Below, piece by piece: positions 1 to 9,286 of a stretch of 64,000 bases of DNA. How positions within the stretch are numbered: the first letter of the stretch is position 1; each line of letters begins with the position of its first letter. The translations under genes and the position numbers were made by a program. A model generated the notes under the pieces. It saw only the letters and a program-made list of their open reading frames with translations, was not told the origin of the DNA and did no database searches. Source of the stretch: Leptolinea tardivitalis (GTDB lineage: Bacteria > Chloroflexota > Anaerolineae > Anaerolineales > Anaerolineaceae); assembly GCF_001050275.1 (NCBI RefSeq), contig NZ_BBYA01000009.1:248001-312000 (forward strand), written 5' to 3'.

Positions 1-1365
1 CTTAGGACGATTGACCACCCGGCTGAGGGCGCGCGCCAGGTAGACTTCGTCTTCAAAATAGCAGCCTCCCACCTCGCGGAATTTTCGCAGTGGAACTTCT
101 GATGAAAGCACCGAAACCATTGATGGAATGATCGGGATCGGGCTTTTGTGCATGGCATCATCCAATACCCTGTAAATCTCCCAGTTATCCGAAAGCCCGG
201 AATCACCCATCATAAAGACGATGAAGTCATAATCATCCTTGACCTCTTCCATCAGGATGTTCAACACTTTTTCCATGACAGGTCCATTGATGGAGGGCAG
301 GCAGTCAGCCGGGTTATTTAGCCCGGCGCCCGGCGGAAGGACTTCGGCCAGCCGCTGACGGATGCGCTCGTTGTAAGGGGGGACTTCAAAACCCTGCCGG
401 TTGAGCTCGTCAGCCAGCATCACACCGGGCCCGCCCGCGTCGGTCACAATGGCAATGCGCTTTCCATCAGTGCGACCCTTCACACATTGAAGGATCATGG
501 CCACATCCACCAGTTCCATGCGGGAACTTACGCGAATCACCCCCGCTTTATCGAACAAGGCCTGCACGGCTGTATCATTGGTGGCCATTGCCCCGGTATG
601 ACTGGCAGCCGCACGGCTTCCAGCCTGGGTTGTTCCGGCTTTGATCCCGGCCACCAGACAGCCTTTTTTATTCAGGCTGCGTGCCGCTTTCAGGAATTTT
701 TGCGGATTGACGATACTTTCCTGATAGGTGATCATGATTTTTGAACTATCAGGTCCGTAACCGTCATCATAAATTTCCATAATATCGGGGACGCCGCTCT
801 GGGCGGAATTTCCCACGGTCAGGAAGGAATTAAAAGTTAAACCTCTGCGCATGGCATGTTCAGCCAGGAAGTCAACTGTGGCACCCGAACCGCTGATGAA
901 ATCAATGCCGCCGCGCACCAGATTAAAGGCCGCTCCTGTAAATTTACTGGCATGCGCATAGGTCATGATTCCAGAACAATTGGGGCCTAACAATAGAATG
1001 CCGTGTTTCGTGGCGATTTCTGCCAGGAGTTTTTCTTCTTTTTTGCCTTCCGGTCCAAGCTCACCAAAACCGGCACTGAGCACCACAACAATTTTGCTGC
1101 CGATGGCTGCCAGTTCTTCCAGGGAGGCACGCACAAATTTGGCCGGTACACCGATCAATGCCAGATCGGGAGCTTCGGGCAATTCCGGTATGGATGGATA
1201 GGCCTTAACGCCCTGGATCATTCCGCCTTTTGGATTGACCAGATACAGGTTGCCATTAAATCCCTTGGTCAATATATTTTTGGTCAACCGACCGCCAGGT
1301 TTGGATACATCTTCACTGGCGCCAATCACGGCAATACTCTTCGGCTCAAGAAGATTTTTCAGCAT
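1..1365 (-). CDS. ADP-forming acyl-CoA ligase, acetyl-CoA synthetase alpha-type (3' part outside window)
   Basis: The frame is open from an ATG at 1365 down to base 1 (455 codons) and runs off the left edge, so the C-terminal part is not visible. It begins with a CoA-binding Rossmann domain (motif AVIGAS near residue 12), followed by succinyl-CoA-ligase-like domains with the SHTGAMA motif, whose His is the phosphorylated residue in ADP-forming acetyl/acyl-CoA synthetases, and an IVTDAGGPG motif. The family converts acyl-CoA, ADP and phosphate to the free acid, CoA and ATP. A GGAGG site lies 6 bases before the ATG. It starts 26 bp after the fused indolepyruvate oxidoreductase on the same strand, which suggests one operon that ferments aromatic amino acids with substrate-level ATP formation. 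Whether an ATP-grasp beta domain is fused cannot be seen. Confidence 0.9.
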   Translation of the reverse strand, partial: MLKNLLEPKSIAVIGASEDVSKPGGRLTKNILTKGFNGNLYLVNPKGGMIQGVKAYPSIPELPEAPDLALIGVPAKFVRASLEELAAIGSKIVVVLSAGFGELGPEGKKEEKLLAEIATKHGILLLGPNCSGIMTYAHASKFTGAAFNLVRGGIDFISGSGATVDFLAEHAMRRGLTFNSFLTVGNSAQSGVPDIMEIYDDGYGPDSSKIMITYQESIVNPQKFLKAARSLNKKGCLVAGIKAGTTQAGSRAAASHTGAMATNDTAVQALFDKAGVIRVSSRMELVDVAMILQCVKGRTDGKRIAIVTDAGGPGVMLADELNRQGFEVPPYNERIRQRLAEVLPPGAGLNNPADCLPSINGPVMEKVLNILMEEVKDDYDFIVFMMGDSGLSDNWEIYRVLDDAMHKSPIPIIPSMVSVLSSEVPLRKFREVGGCYFEDEVYLARALSRVVNRPK

Positions 1366-1391
1366 GGATTTCCTCCGGGTTGACGTGTATT

Positions 1392-3905
1392 TCAGGCAGT
1401 AATTTTGCCTGCCGCCGCCAGTTCACGGCCGGCATGGAAGGCCGCCGTATTGGCCGCCCAGACTGCTGGTTTGGCATTGACCTGTTTGAGTGCCTGCACC
1501 CACATTGTTTCGGGGAAGGCATCAAATGGCGCCACAACACTGAGTACTCCCATCATCACCACATTGGCGATTCGGCCGGTCTGGTCGCCCAGTTCCAGTG
1601 CCTTGCCCAGCACATCCACTTTGATGGTGCGGTATCCTTTCAGGTTTTCCATGATCTGGTCATCAGATGGGTATTGTTCTTTCGGGAATCCCAGAGGCAA
1701 AATGCAGGTATCCGCCAGCAGTACCGTACCACCCGGCTTTAACAGGGATAGAAAATCAGGCCGCAGCACTTCACTCTTTTCCATGACGATCAGGCAGTCA
1801 GTGGTTCCGGGCAGGAACAGCGGGCTGGATGTTTTTCCGCAGGCGAAGGTGCTGATCACCGGTCCGCCCATTTGAGCCATACCGTGGGTTTCACCTTTAA
1901 TAATATTCTCTTTGTCGTAACCTGCCAGAAATGCCAGTTGTGTGAGTACATGCCCGAAGAAAAGATTTCCCTGACCGCCCACCCCGCGGATGGAGAGGGA
2001 TAGCCGTTCCGGTCGTTTAATGCCAGTGATATCAAACGGAGCGATGTCTGAGGGTACCGGATACTCGGGCATAGATTTTCGTTTAAGGTCTTTCAGGTCA
2101 ATCGGATGCAGCACGTGAGTCGGGCAGGTTTGCACACAGGCGGGGGTCATCCCACCGCAGCCGGTGCACAGATTGTTGACTACCGGAACTCCATCTGGAC
2201 CGGCTTCGATACCGGGGCAGATCAGGCAGGCGCCGCATTTCTTGCAGACCTCGGGATCCACGTAAACCCGCTGTGAACTGGGTTTGGCCATCTGGATGCA
2301 GCTTCCGTTTTGCACCACGATGGTGGTATAGGTGCCTTTGGCGGCTTCTTCAAGCGCGGTCTTTAGGGCAGTGCGCAGATTGTTCTTTTCATAGGCACCC
2401 ACTTCAATCACATTCGCTCCATGTGCCCGCAGACTGGCAGGCAGGCTGAAGCGCATGGGTTCTCCGGCGAGATTAGTCGGAGATGTTGGGGTGGGTTGAG
2501 CGCCGGTCATTCCCGTCCAGGAATTATCCAGAATAACCTTCACACCGGGCACATTGCGGTAAACAGCATTGCGGGTTCCGGCCATGCCGGTATGACATTC
2601 GGTGCTGTCTCCCACTACAGTGATACAGCGGGATGCTTTTTCAGGAAGATCCATCACATATCCAATACGCTGACCTTCGCTGGCTCCCATGGCCAGTCCC
2701 GTATCCATGGCGTTCATGAAATACAGCAGACCGTTGCAGCCGATATCGCCAAAGACCACTTCGACCAGTTTCTTCTTCTTTAAAAGCGCCATCTCGTTGG
2801 CAAACAACCGGTACGGGCAGCCGGCGCAAAGTGATGGGGGGCGTGAGATAGGCTGGGTTTCCACCTTCTTATGAGTGACCGGTTTGCCCAATTTCTCGGC
2901 GATCAGGGCTGGAGACCATTCGGTGAGGGTGCTGTATTCTTCTTTCCCAATGGGATGAAGTCCGGCTTGCTGCATGGCCTCCTGGATAAATCGGTAGCCG
3001 TCTTCTATCACATAAACGTCGCCGTCAATAGAGTTGTAGAACTCCGTAATCAGGTCCATGGGCAGTGGATTGGTGAAGGCCAGTGAAAGGATATCAAAAT
3101 CTAACCCGAGCGCGTTCTTGACCTCATGCACATACATGTCGCTTATACCGGCGGTGATCACGCCCATTTTTCCAGAACCTTTTTCCCAGTAATTTAGCGG
3201 GCTGCTTTCTACCATAGCCTGCAAGGCGGGCATGCGTTCGTGCATCGAGATATCAAAATTCTTGCGGGCAAAACCGGGGAACACATTGAATTCTTTGAGG
3301 CTCTCCGGCATAACCACAGGATCACGGCGAACCGGTTCCATCAGGTGGATCAAGCCTTCGCTGTGGCACAGGTTGCCATTGGGGAAAATGACCACCTGTG
3401 TTTTATATTGACGTCCGATTTCCACGGCAATGGCAGCCGATTCGTGTAATTCCTGATGGTTGCGCGGTTCAAAAACCGGAACAAAGCATGATTTGAACAG
3501 GTAGCGTGGATCAATGACATGCTGTGTGGAACTCGGTGTGAAATCACTGGCAATGTAATACACCAACGCACCACGTTCTTTGGCAAAGGGGGCTCCACTG
3601 GTAAAAATATCGCCAGCCTGAAACAGACCGGGAATCTTCATGGTGACCACGCAGTCGCGTCCGGCCAGGGAATGCCCCATGCCAACAGCCGAAGCTACTG
3701 CTTCATTGACAGACCAGTTCACATGGATCATGTCTTGTACCTGTGACAGACCCCGGTCAATCACCTCGCTGCTGGGCGTGCCCGGATAACCGTCAGCCGC
3801 ATGAACACCGCCGCGTACACAACCGACGGCAAAGGCGATATTCCCCTGAAGGATTTCGGTTTTTCCAGCGGGAGCTTCACACAATGCACGTATTGATTCA
3901 CCCAT
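1392..3905 (-). CDS. iorAB: Indolepyruvate:ferredoxin oxidoreductase, alpha and beta subunits fused
   Basis: The 837-residue product matches IorA followed by IorB in one chain; usually these are two proteins of about 600 and 200 residues. An N-terminal pyruvate-oxidoreductase-like domain (GYPGTPSSEV) is followed by a thiamine-diphosphate domain (GDIGCNG, then GDST..HTGMAG), a cysteine-rich ferredoxin domain at about residues 570-625 (CKKCGACLICPG, then CTGCGG and CVQTCP), and a C-terminal gamma-type domain (RGVGGQG, GETHGMAQMGG). The family oxidatively decarboxylates aryl pyruvates to aryl-acetyl-CoA and reduces ferredoxin. The ATG at 3905 is preferred over the upstream one because AGGAGT stands 7 bases before it. 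The following ADP-forming ligase would turn the CoA ester into ATP. Confidence 0.93.
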   Translation of the reverse strand: MGESIRALCEAPAGKTEILQGNIAFAVGCVRGGVHAADGYPGTPSSEVIDRGLSQVQDMIHVNWSVNEAVASAVGMGHSLAGRDCVVTMKIPGLFQAGDIFTSGAPFAKERGALVYYIASDFTPSSTQHVIDPRYLFKSCFVPVFEPRNHQELHESAAIAVEIGRQYKTQVVIFPNGNLCHSEGLIHLMEPVRRDPVVMPESLKEFNVFPGFARKNFDISMHERMPALQAMVESSPLNYWEKGSGKMGVITAGISDMYVHEVKNALGLDFDILSLAFTNPLPMDLITEFYNSIDGDVYVIEDGYRFIQEAMQQAGLHPIGKEEYSTLTEWSPALIAEKLGKPVTHKKVETQPISRPPSLCAGCPYRLFANEMALLKKKKLVEVVFGDIGCNGLLYFMNAMDTGLAMGASEGQRIGYVMDLPEKASRCITVVGDSTECHTGMAGTRNAVYRNVPGVKVILDNSWTGMTGAQPTPTSPTNLAGEPMRFSLPASLRAHGANVIEVGAYEKNNLRTALKTALEEAAKGTYTTIVVQNGSCIQMAKPSSQRVYVDPEVCKKCGACLICPGIEAGPDGVPVVNNLCTGCGGMTPACVQTCPTHVLHPIDLKDLKRKSMPEYPVPSDIAPFDITGIKRPERLSLSIRGVGGQGNLFFGHVLTQLAFLAGYDKENIIKGETHGMAQMGGPVISTFACGKTSSPLFLPGTTDCLIVMEKSEVLRPDFLSLLKPGGTVLLADTCILPLGFPKEQYPSDDQIMENLKGYRTIKVDVLGKALELGDQTGRIANVVMMGVLSVVAPFDAFPETMWVQALKQVNAKPAVWAANTAAFHAGRELAAAGKITA

Positions 3906-4047
3906 TCGTTTCACTCCTGATTGGTTGATGAAAAGTAAAAATAGTTTGAAAAGAAAAACCCGGAATCGCGGCAATGCCCGGCCCCAGGTTGACTTTTAAG
4001 AAATCTTCAAAAAAACTTGATGTCATTTTCCTTGAAATGTGGACAGT

Positions 4048-5196
4048 CTATTCAAACATACCGGCCACACCTCCACCTGGTTGAACAGGGATTTTTTTCA
4101 TGCGAAGGAATTCTTCTACTGAGAAGAGGAATTGCAGCATGTATTCACGTTCGGCTGCTTTACCCAGATGACCCACCCGGATAACTTTGCCAGTCAATTC
4201 ACCGAGACCGCCGCCAATGGCAATTTGATGTTCATCCATCAGCCATTTGGTCAATTCATCAAGGGTGAATTCCGGCCGGGCTTTCACCGCTGTGGCTATG
4301 GGAGAGGCATAAGCCTCAGGAACAAGCATCTCAAAGCCGAGATTGGTCAAACCTTTGCGCATGGACCGGCTGGCAGTGGCATAGCGGGCATAATGTGCTT
4401 CTACACCACGCTCAAATATTTTCTTGATGGCTGTTCGAGCAGCCAGAATAACATTGGTTGGAAGGGTAACCGGTGATGGATGCCAGGCGCCCCATTCCTG
4501 GATGTAATGCCGCCAGAGTTTGAGGTCAAGGTACCAGCATCCCGGTGCATCATGGCTGTCTATAACGGTCCAGGCATGCGGACTGACACTGATGAAACCA
4601 ATCCCCGGTGCAGCTTCAATGCATTTATTGGCGCCGCATACGCAGATATCAATTCCCCAATCATCCACCGGAATATCCACTCCAGCCAGCGACGAGACCG
4701 TATCCACAATGGTCACAAGACCAGCCTTCCGGGCAACAGCCATCAAATCTTTCAAAGGATTTAGGACAGTCGTGGATGTCTCATGATGGACCATGGCGAA
4801 GGCTACTGTATCGGGGTTTTCCTTTATTAATGATTCCAGAAGGTTGGGATCAAGCGGCTTCCCCCAGGCTGCTTTAAAGGGGATGATTTCGAGACGATGG
4901 GCCTGTGAAATTTCGACCAGGCGGTCTCCAAAGAAGCCATTTGTTCCAATGATGATTTTCTTACCCGGGGCTACAACACTGCCGATGGCCATATCGAGCA
5001 CAGCCGAAGCCGGCCCGGGAACCACATACATGTCATTTTTCGTCTGGAAGAGTCTGTGAAGCAGCTCATCCATCTCAACATGCACGGGCATCCAATCAGG
5101 ACCATAGTGGCGCATAACAGGGAGGCTTAGAGCATCCAGAACATCGTCATCAACATCACCGGGACCGGGAGTGAAAAGCTTAATATGTTGGGTCAT
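4048..5196 (-). CDS. Class V pyridoxal-phosphate aminotransferase (alanine-glyoxylate / serine-pyruvate type)
   Basis: The 382-residue protein has the class V fold-type I layout: the N-terminal FTPGPG motif, a PGPASA phosphate-binding loop, VDTVSSLAG with the cofactor-contacting Asp, and the Schiff-base Lys in CGANKCIEAAPG. It ends with a small domain and the conserved RVGHLG. The family moves amino groups between small amino acids and 2-oxo acids such as pyruvate or glyoxylate; the substrate here is not readable. The ATG at 5196 has AAGGA 7 bases upstream; a longer frame from 5256 lacks such a site. Its promoter region carries two palindromes (5253-5268 and 5279-5308). It is co-oriented with the IorAB/ligase pair and could feed it 2-oxo acids, but that link is inferred. 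Confidence 0.88.
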   Translation of the reverse strand: MTQHIKLFTPGPGDVDDDVLDALSLPVMRHYGPDWMPVHVEMDELLHRLFQTKNDMYVVPGPASAVLDMAIGSVVAPGKKIIIGTNGFFGDRLVEISQAHRLEIIPFKAAWGKPLDPNLLESLIKENPDTVAFAMVHHETSTTVLNPLKDLMAVARKAGLVTIVDTVSSLAGVDIPVDDWGIDICVCGANKCIEAAPGIGFISVSPHAWTVIDSHDAPGCWYLDLKLWRHYIQEWGAWHPSPVTLPTNVILAARTAIKKIFERGVEAHYARYATASRSMRKGLTNLGFEMLVPEAYASPIATAVKARPEFTLDELTKWLMDEHQIAIGGGLGELTGKVIRVGHLGKAAEREYMLQFLFSVEEFLRMKKIPVQPGGGVAGMFE

Positions 5197-5252
5197 GGGG
5201 AATTCCTTCAGGATTGATTTACAGGTAAAACAAAAAGAGGAAAATTGTTTCC

Positions 5253-5268
5253 TCATTAATATTAATGA
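5253..5268. promoter_or_regulatory. Perfect 16-bp palindrome upstream of the aminotransferase gene
   Basis: TCATTAATATTAATGA is an uninterrupted palindrome 57 bp upstream of the aminotransferase ATG, inside its presumed promoter. It may bind a dimeric regulator or simply be an AT-rich promoter element; nothing in the window identifies the binder. Confidence 0.4.
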
Positions 5269-5278
5269 ATCAAAACGG

Positions 5279-5308
5279 GCAATAATGTAGTTATGACTAC
5301 ATTATTGC
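5279..5308. promoter_or_regulatory. Perfect 13-bp inverted repeat with Crp-type geometry (candidate operator)
   Basis: Two 13-bp arms (5279-5291 and 5296-5308) are separated by 4 bases. The core reads TGTAG-N6-CTACA, the 5-6-5 layout of Crp-family sites (E. coli Crp: TGTGA-N6-TCACA), and it also fits GTA-N8-TAC. It lies between the end of a Crp/Fnr-family regulator gene and the start of the aminotransferase gene on the same strand. An operator for that regulator is the best guess. A terminator is less likely because no T run follows on the minus strand. Confidence 0.6.
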
Positions 5309-5332
5309 AGATTAAACTGTTTTTTATACAAA

Positions 5333-6034
5333 TTATTCAGGCTGTTCCACCAACCGGATCAGTTCGGGAAAGTTGGTGATTTCCAGCTTGTTTTTGGAAA
5401 ATTGACGGATAATGCCCATCTCTTTTAATTGACTGACCGCTTTGGTCACCGTCACCCGGTGAACACCCATCAGGCGGGCAATGTCATCCTGGGTCATTCC
5501 CGGTTGAAAGCTGACAGATTTCTGTCCGCTTTCGATATGAATCTCTTTAAAGCGCACCAGATAGACGATCATTTTACAGACTCGGGTGAACTGATTGCTG
5601 ACGAGTTCATCGGTCAGTAATTCAGTAAACATGCGGGCCTTGTACGAAACTGTCTGTACTAGTTCGAGCATAAGGGCAGGGTACTGGACGGCAATGACCT
5701 GTTCAATGGTTTCTTTCTTGAAATAATATAAGACACTGTCTGACCGGGTTTTCGCGCTGGCTTCTTCCGCGTCACCCCCGATGAAACAGGATACTTCACC
5801 GAAAATGCAGCCCCGGCCTACAATGAACAGCACCTTCTCAGGGCCATGAACGGTATGCAGGTTAATTTCAATGGAACCGTCCACAATATAGTACAGGCCA
5901 TTGATGAGCTCTTCTGTAAAAAAGATACGGCTGCCTTTGGGGAAGGCCTCGCGCACTCCAAGATGAAGTACCTTTTCCCAGGATGGGCACAGATTTTCGA
6001 AAATGGGGAGTTGGTAGAACATAATTGTTTCCAT
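5333..6034 (-). CDS. Crp/Fnr-family transcriptional regulator
   Basis: The 233-residue protein has an N-terminal cyclic-nucleotide-binding-type beta-barrel (GLYYIVDGSIEINL at about residues 46-59, GCIFGEVS near 75-82), a long dimerisation helix, and a C-terminal winged helix-turn-helix with QDDIARLMGVHRVTVTKAVSQL. No N-terminal cysteine cluster is present, so it is not an oxygen-sensing Fnr with an iron-sulfur centre. The effector is unknown. ATG at 6022 is an alternative start four codons in. It is followed on the same strand by a Crp-geometry palindrome and the aminotransferase gene, which makes it a likely local regulator of the amino-acid fermentation genes (inference). Confidence 0.9.
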   Translation of the reverse strand: METIMFYQLPIFENLCPSWEKVLHLGVREAFPKGSRIFFTEELINGLYYIVDGSIEINLHTVHGPEKVLFIVGRGCIFGEVSCFIGGDAEEASAKTRSDSVLYYFKKETIEQVIAVQYPALMLELVQTVSYKARMFTELLTDELVSNQFTRVCKMIVYLVRFKEIHIESGQKSVSFQPGMTQDDIARLMGVHRVTVTKAVSQLKEMGIIRQFSKNKLEITNFPELIRLVEQPE

Positions 6035-6464
6035 TATCGTACAAACCGGAGAAATGCAACAACCCCCTTTCCTGCCTTCCTTTTATATAACGAAAAGGAG
6101 TTGAGTGATTACATTGCGCCCGAATATGGATAAACTGAAGGTGGGAGCCCACGCTTTTGAGTAATAAAAGTGAACATTGAAAAACAAGAATGATCTTTTG
6201 CAGGTAAGAAGCAGCGGTGTGGATTATGGTACGCGATTGAGGCTGATCTCCGCCTGCTTCTTCTGCACTTTGCCGAATATGACGGTGACTTTGTTTAAAA
6301 TCATTATTCTTCTGGCAGTGGAAACCTTTCATCTCACAAGAGGTGAAGGAAGGAAACTTTCAGGAATAGGAGTCTGATAAACCACTGGCAAAATGGCACA
6401 TCTGAGCCTAAGATGGTAATGATACAATGCGAACCCGGATGATGAACTCTGCAGGCAGGTTGAT
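6035..6464. other. Intergenic region between divergent genes
   Basis: This 430-bp stretch lies between the Crp-type regulator and the FAD dehydrogenase, which point away from each other, so it should hold both promoters. No convincing gene, repeat or RNA structure was seen. Confidence 0.4.
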
Positions 6465-7886
6465 ATGACAGATACCTCGTATGATGTGATTATTGTCGGT
6501 GCAGGACCCAGCGGAATCTTTACCGCTTATGAGATTCGTGAACACAATCCCTCGTTGAAAATCCTCTTAATTGAAAAAGGCCATTCCATCGAAAAACGCA
6601 AATGCCCCAAACGCAAGACAGGCATTTGTGCCAACTGCAATCCCTGTAATATCACCACAGGTTTTTCCGGCGGGGGTAGTTTCAGTGATGGCAAACTATC
6701 CATCAATGAAGACGGCGAAATTGGCGGAGATCTGGTTCAATATATTGGACTTGAGAAATTCCGGAAAGTGCTGCACTACACGGATGCCCTGTATGTAGGT
6801 TTTGGGGCAGATCCGACTGTTTACGGTGTGGAAAAATCACCAATGGTGGATGCCATACATCGGAATGCTGCCCAGGCGCACATGAAATTAATCGATTCCG
6901 GTGTACGCCATATGGGGACGGAGAAAGCATATGAAATTTACTCGCGCATCCAGAAGGAACTGGAAAAACGCAATATCGAAATGCTGTTCGATTCCCCGGT
7001 GAAAGATTTCATCATCGATGAAAAGCCCGACGGTGAAAAATGGGTAAGGGGAGTGATCACTTTTGATGATCGCCAATACACGGCAGATCATGTGGTGGTG
7101 GGTATTGGCCGCGAAGGCAGCGAATGGTTGAATGGCATTTGCCGGGAATATGGTATTCATTCAAAAGTTGGCCCGGTGGATATCGGCTGCCGCATCGAAA
7201 CGGATGCTGCCATCACGGAGAGGATTGACAATACTCTGTATGAAGCCAAACTGGTGTATTACACCCCAACTTTTGAAGACAGAGTGCGTACCTTTTGCTG
7301 GAATCCACGCGGTGAGGTGGCGGAAGAAAAGTATGGCGAGACGCTGGCAACCGTCAACGGGCATAGTTACAAAGATGAAGCCTATAAAACGGGCAATACC
7401 AATTTTGCCCTGCTGGTCTCCAAGAACTTTACTCAGCCGTTTAAAACGCCCATTGAATACGGGCGTTATATTGCCGAAATGGGGAATATGCTTTCAGGTA
7501 ACAAGGTGATGGTGCAGCGATACGGCGATCTTAAACGCGGCCGCCGGACTACTGTGGAACGCCTGGCAAAGAACATCATTCGGCCGACCTTGAAAGATGC
7601 CGTACCCGGAGATTTAAGCCTGGTGCTGCCATACCGTATCATGGTGGATATCATTGAGACCATAGAGGGATTGGATAAGATCATGCCCGGCCTGTCGGGT
7701 GATAATACCCTGATTTATGGAGTGGAAGTCAAGTTTTATTCAAACCGGATTGTGGTGGATAAGCATTTCCAGACCAACATTCATAACCTGTATGTGTTGG
7801 GTGACGGTGCCGGTCTGACACGCGGCCTTATGCAGGCCAGTATGAACGGTGTTTGTATGGGAAGGATCCTGACAGGCACCTGGTAA
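6465..7886 (+). CDS. FAD-dependent dehydrogenase (COG2509-type)
   Basis: The 473-residue protein opens with a dinucleotide-binding motif, VIIVGAGPSGIFTAYE (residues 8-23), and closes with a second FAD contact, YVLGDGAGLTRG. Near residues 48-62 lies a cysteine-rich stretch (CPKRKTGICANCNPC) followed by GFSGGGSFSDGKL, both typical of a widespread but uncharacterised family of flavoprotein dehydrogenases related to the glutathione-reductase/lycopene-cyclase fold. Substrate and partner are unknown. It appears to be a single-gene unit; the next gene (msrA) converges on it with 1 bp between stop codons. Length is close to the family norm. Confidence 0.85.
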   Translation: MTDTSYDVIIVGAGPSGIFTAYEIREHNPSLKILLIEKGHSIEKRKCPKRKTGICANCNPCNITTGFSGGGSFSDGKLSINEDGEIGGDLVQYIGLEKFRKVLHYTDALYVGFGADPTVYGVEKSPMVDAIHRNAAQAHMKLIDSGVRHMGTEKAYEIYSRIQKELEKRNIEMLFDSPVKDFIIDEKPDGEKWVRGVITFDDRQYTADHVVVGIGREGSEWLNGICREYGIHSKVGPVDIGCRIETDAAITERIDNTLYEAKLVYYTPTFEDRVRTFCWNPRGEVAEEKYGETLATVNGHSYKDEAYKTGNTNFALLVSKNFTQPFKTPIEYGRYIAEMGNMLSGNKVMVQRYGDLKRGRRTTVERLAKNIIRPTLKDAVPGDLSLVLPYRIMVDIIETIEGLDKIMPGLSGDNTLIYGVEVKFYSNRIVVDKHFQTNIHNLYVLGDGAGLTRGLMQASMNGVCMGRILTGTW

Positions 7887-7887
7887 G

Positions 7888-8427
7888 TCAGCTTTTCAGA
7901 CGATCGGCAAATTTCTTCCGAAATTTTGCCACTTTGGGCGCTACAACCATCTGGCAGTACCCCTGCCCGGGGTTATGAGCAAAATATTCCTGATGGTAAT
8001 CTTCCGCCGGATAGAATGTGACGTATTTGTTGATTTCGGTGACGATCGGATTGTCCCAGATTTTTTCTTCTGTTAATTCGCGGATGACATCTTCAGCCGT
8101 CTTTTTTTGTTCATCAGTATGATAAAAAATGGCGGATCGGTATTGTGTCCCAATATCGGCTCCCTGCCGATTCAGGGTCGTGGGGTCATGTATCGAGAAA
8201 AATATTTCCAGCAGGTCGCGGAATGAAATGACCGCTGGTTCAAATGTTATCTGCACGGCTTCAGCATGGCCGGTTGTTCCGGTGCATACCTGCTGATAGG
8301 TAGGGTTGACGGTTGAACCGCCGGTGTAACCAGAGACAACATCGGTTACACCCTGAAGGTTATCGAAAACGGCTTCTAAACACCAGAAACATCCACCGGC
8401 CAGGGTGGCCGTTTGCGTTTGGCTCAT
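7888..8427 (-). CDS. msrA: Peptide-methionine (S)-S-oxide reductase
   Basis: The 179-residue cytosolic enzyme carries the MsrA signature GGCFWC at residues 11-16, where Cys13 is the catalytic nucleophile. YTGG and the conserved HAEAVQI and HQEYF stretches follow. It reduces methionine-S-sulfoxide in proteins with thioredoxin as the usual reductant. Length matches the stand-alone MsrA family, and no MsrB domain is fused. AGGAG lies 7 bases before the ATG. It is 10 bp downstream of a DUF4386-like membrane protein gene on the same strand, so co-transcription is likely. Confidence 0.95.
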   Translation of the reverse strand: MSQTQTATLAGGCFWCLEAVFDNLQGVTDVVSGYTGGSTVNPTYQQVCTGTTGHAEAVQITFEPAVISFRDLLEIFFSIHDPTTLNRQGADIGTQYRSAIFYHTDEQKKTAEDVIRELTEEKIWDNPIVTEINKYVTFYPAEDYHQEYFAHNPGQGYCQMVVAPKVAKFRKKFADRLKS

Positions 8428-8437
8428 TTATCTGCTC

Positions 8438-9103
8438 CTACTCACGAATAATTTCAGAAACGTCTGGTTTCCAACGGAAAAGAAAGGTACTGATCAGGGC
8501 CACCCAGATAAGCAGTGTCGGCAATGAAAGGTAAAGCAAGACCTGCAGAAGCTGTTGATCCACGATATAACTCAGTCCGCCGAAGAATAACAGCAAGGAT
8601 AAAACAAATCCCAGCCAACCGCTCCATTGGGGAATATTGCGAGCTTGATTTATCAATATGGATGACGTAAGAACCACACCTGCCAGCGCCAGCAACTTGA
8701 AAGTATCAAGATCGTTTATTATGGTCAGGATCAATCTGTATGGGATCTCATTTGAATGGCTCAAATTACCCGATAAGACCTGTTGAAAACCAGCCTGTAC
8801 CAGAGAAATGCCTGAGGCCGCGATACCGAGACCAAATGTGACCAGAATTGGAACCAGTTTATCCTTTTGACTTTTGAAGAGAAAAACTACTAAACCGGAA
8901 ATGAAAACGAGAAGGGCTATCCCGGCTGCACCATCAATGAGAAAAGCCTGAACACTGTGGATCAGACTGTGAGTCGAATAGTACATCCCCAATTCCATCG
9001 AAGATGATGTTATTTTTGGTGCACCTGGCTCTAAAATCAAACCAGTTATCCAGAAAAGAACATAAACCCATCCTGCAATAGCAGAAACCCTCATTAATTT
9101 CAT
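8438..9103 (-). CDS. DUF4386-like integral membrane protein
   Basis: The 221-residue protein has about six hydrophobic segments: near residues 7-24, 52-76, 84-105, 132-151, 161-178 and 185-208. It is polar only in short loops and at the C-terminus. The pattern and the N-terminal start (R.SAIAGWVYVLFWITG) resemble DUF4386 proteins, which have no known function. GGGAGG lies 5 bases before the ATG. A perfect 20-bp operator-like inverted repeat sits 15 bp upstream of the ATG, so a repressor probably controls this gene and the downstream msrA. Confidence 0.7.
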   Translation of the reverse strand: MKLMRVSAIAGWVYVLFWITGLILEPGAPKITSSSMELGMYYSTHSLIHSVQAFLIDGAAGIALLVFISGLVVFLFKSQKDKLVPILVTFGLGIAASGISLVQAGFQQVLSGNLSHSNEIPYRLILTIINDLDTFKLLALAGVVLTSSILINQARNIPQWSGWLGFVLSLLLFFGGLSYIVDQQLLQVLLYLSLPTLLIWVALISTFLFRWKPDVSEIIRE

Positions 9104-9117
9104 GTGTACCTCCCACT

Positions 9118-9137
9118 TTACGTTAGACCAAACGTAA
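9118..9137. promoter_or_regulatory. Operator-like inverted repeat before the DUF4386-like gene
   Basis: TTACGTT at 9118-9124 and AACGTAA at 9131-9137 form a perfect 7-6-7 inverted repeat just upstream of the Shine-Dalgarno site of the minus-strand gene. The geometry fits a TetR- or MarR-type dimeric repressor. No such regulator is adjacent. Confidence 0.5.
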
Positions 9138-9286
9138 CTCGAAAGTCCAATTTATTTTTAATTATGTATATATAGGATAATATTACTCGTAATATATTTA
9201 CAGCATCCTTGTACATACCATTATTTTCAATATGCTGGTTAGATATGGATAAAGATTTATCGAGAGAAGGATGGAAGGATGATTAG

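Noticed and set aside
5279-5308. Inverted repeat as terminator of the Crp-type gene
   Set aside because: No T run follows on the minus strand and the stem is AT-rich; operator geometry fits better.
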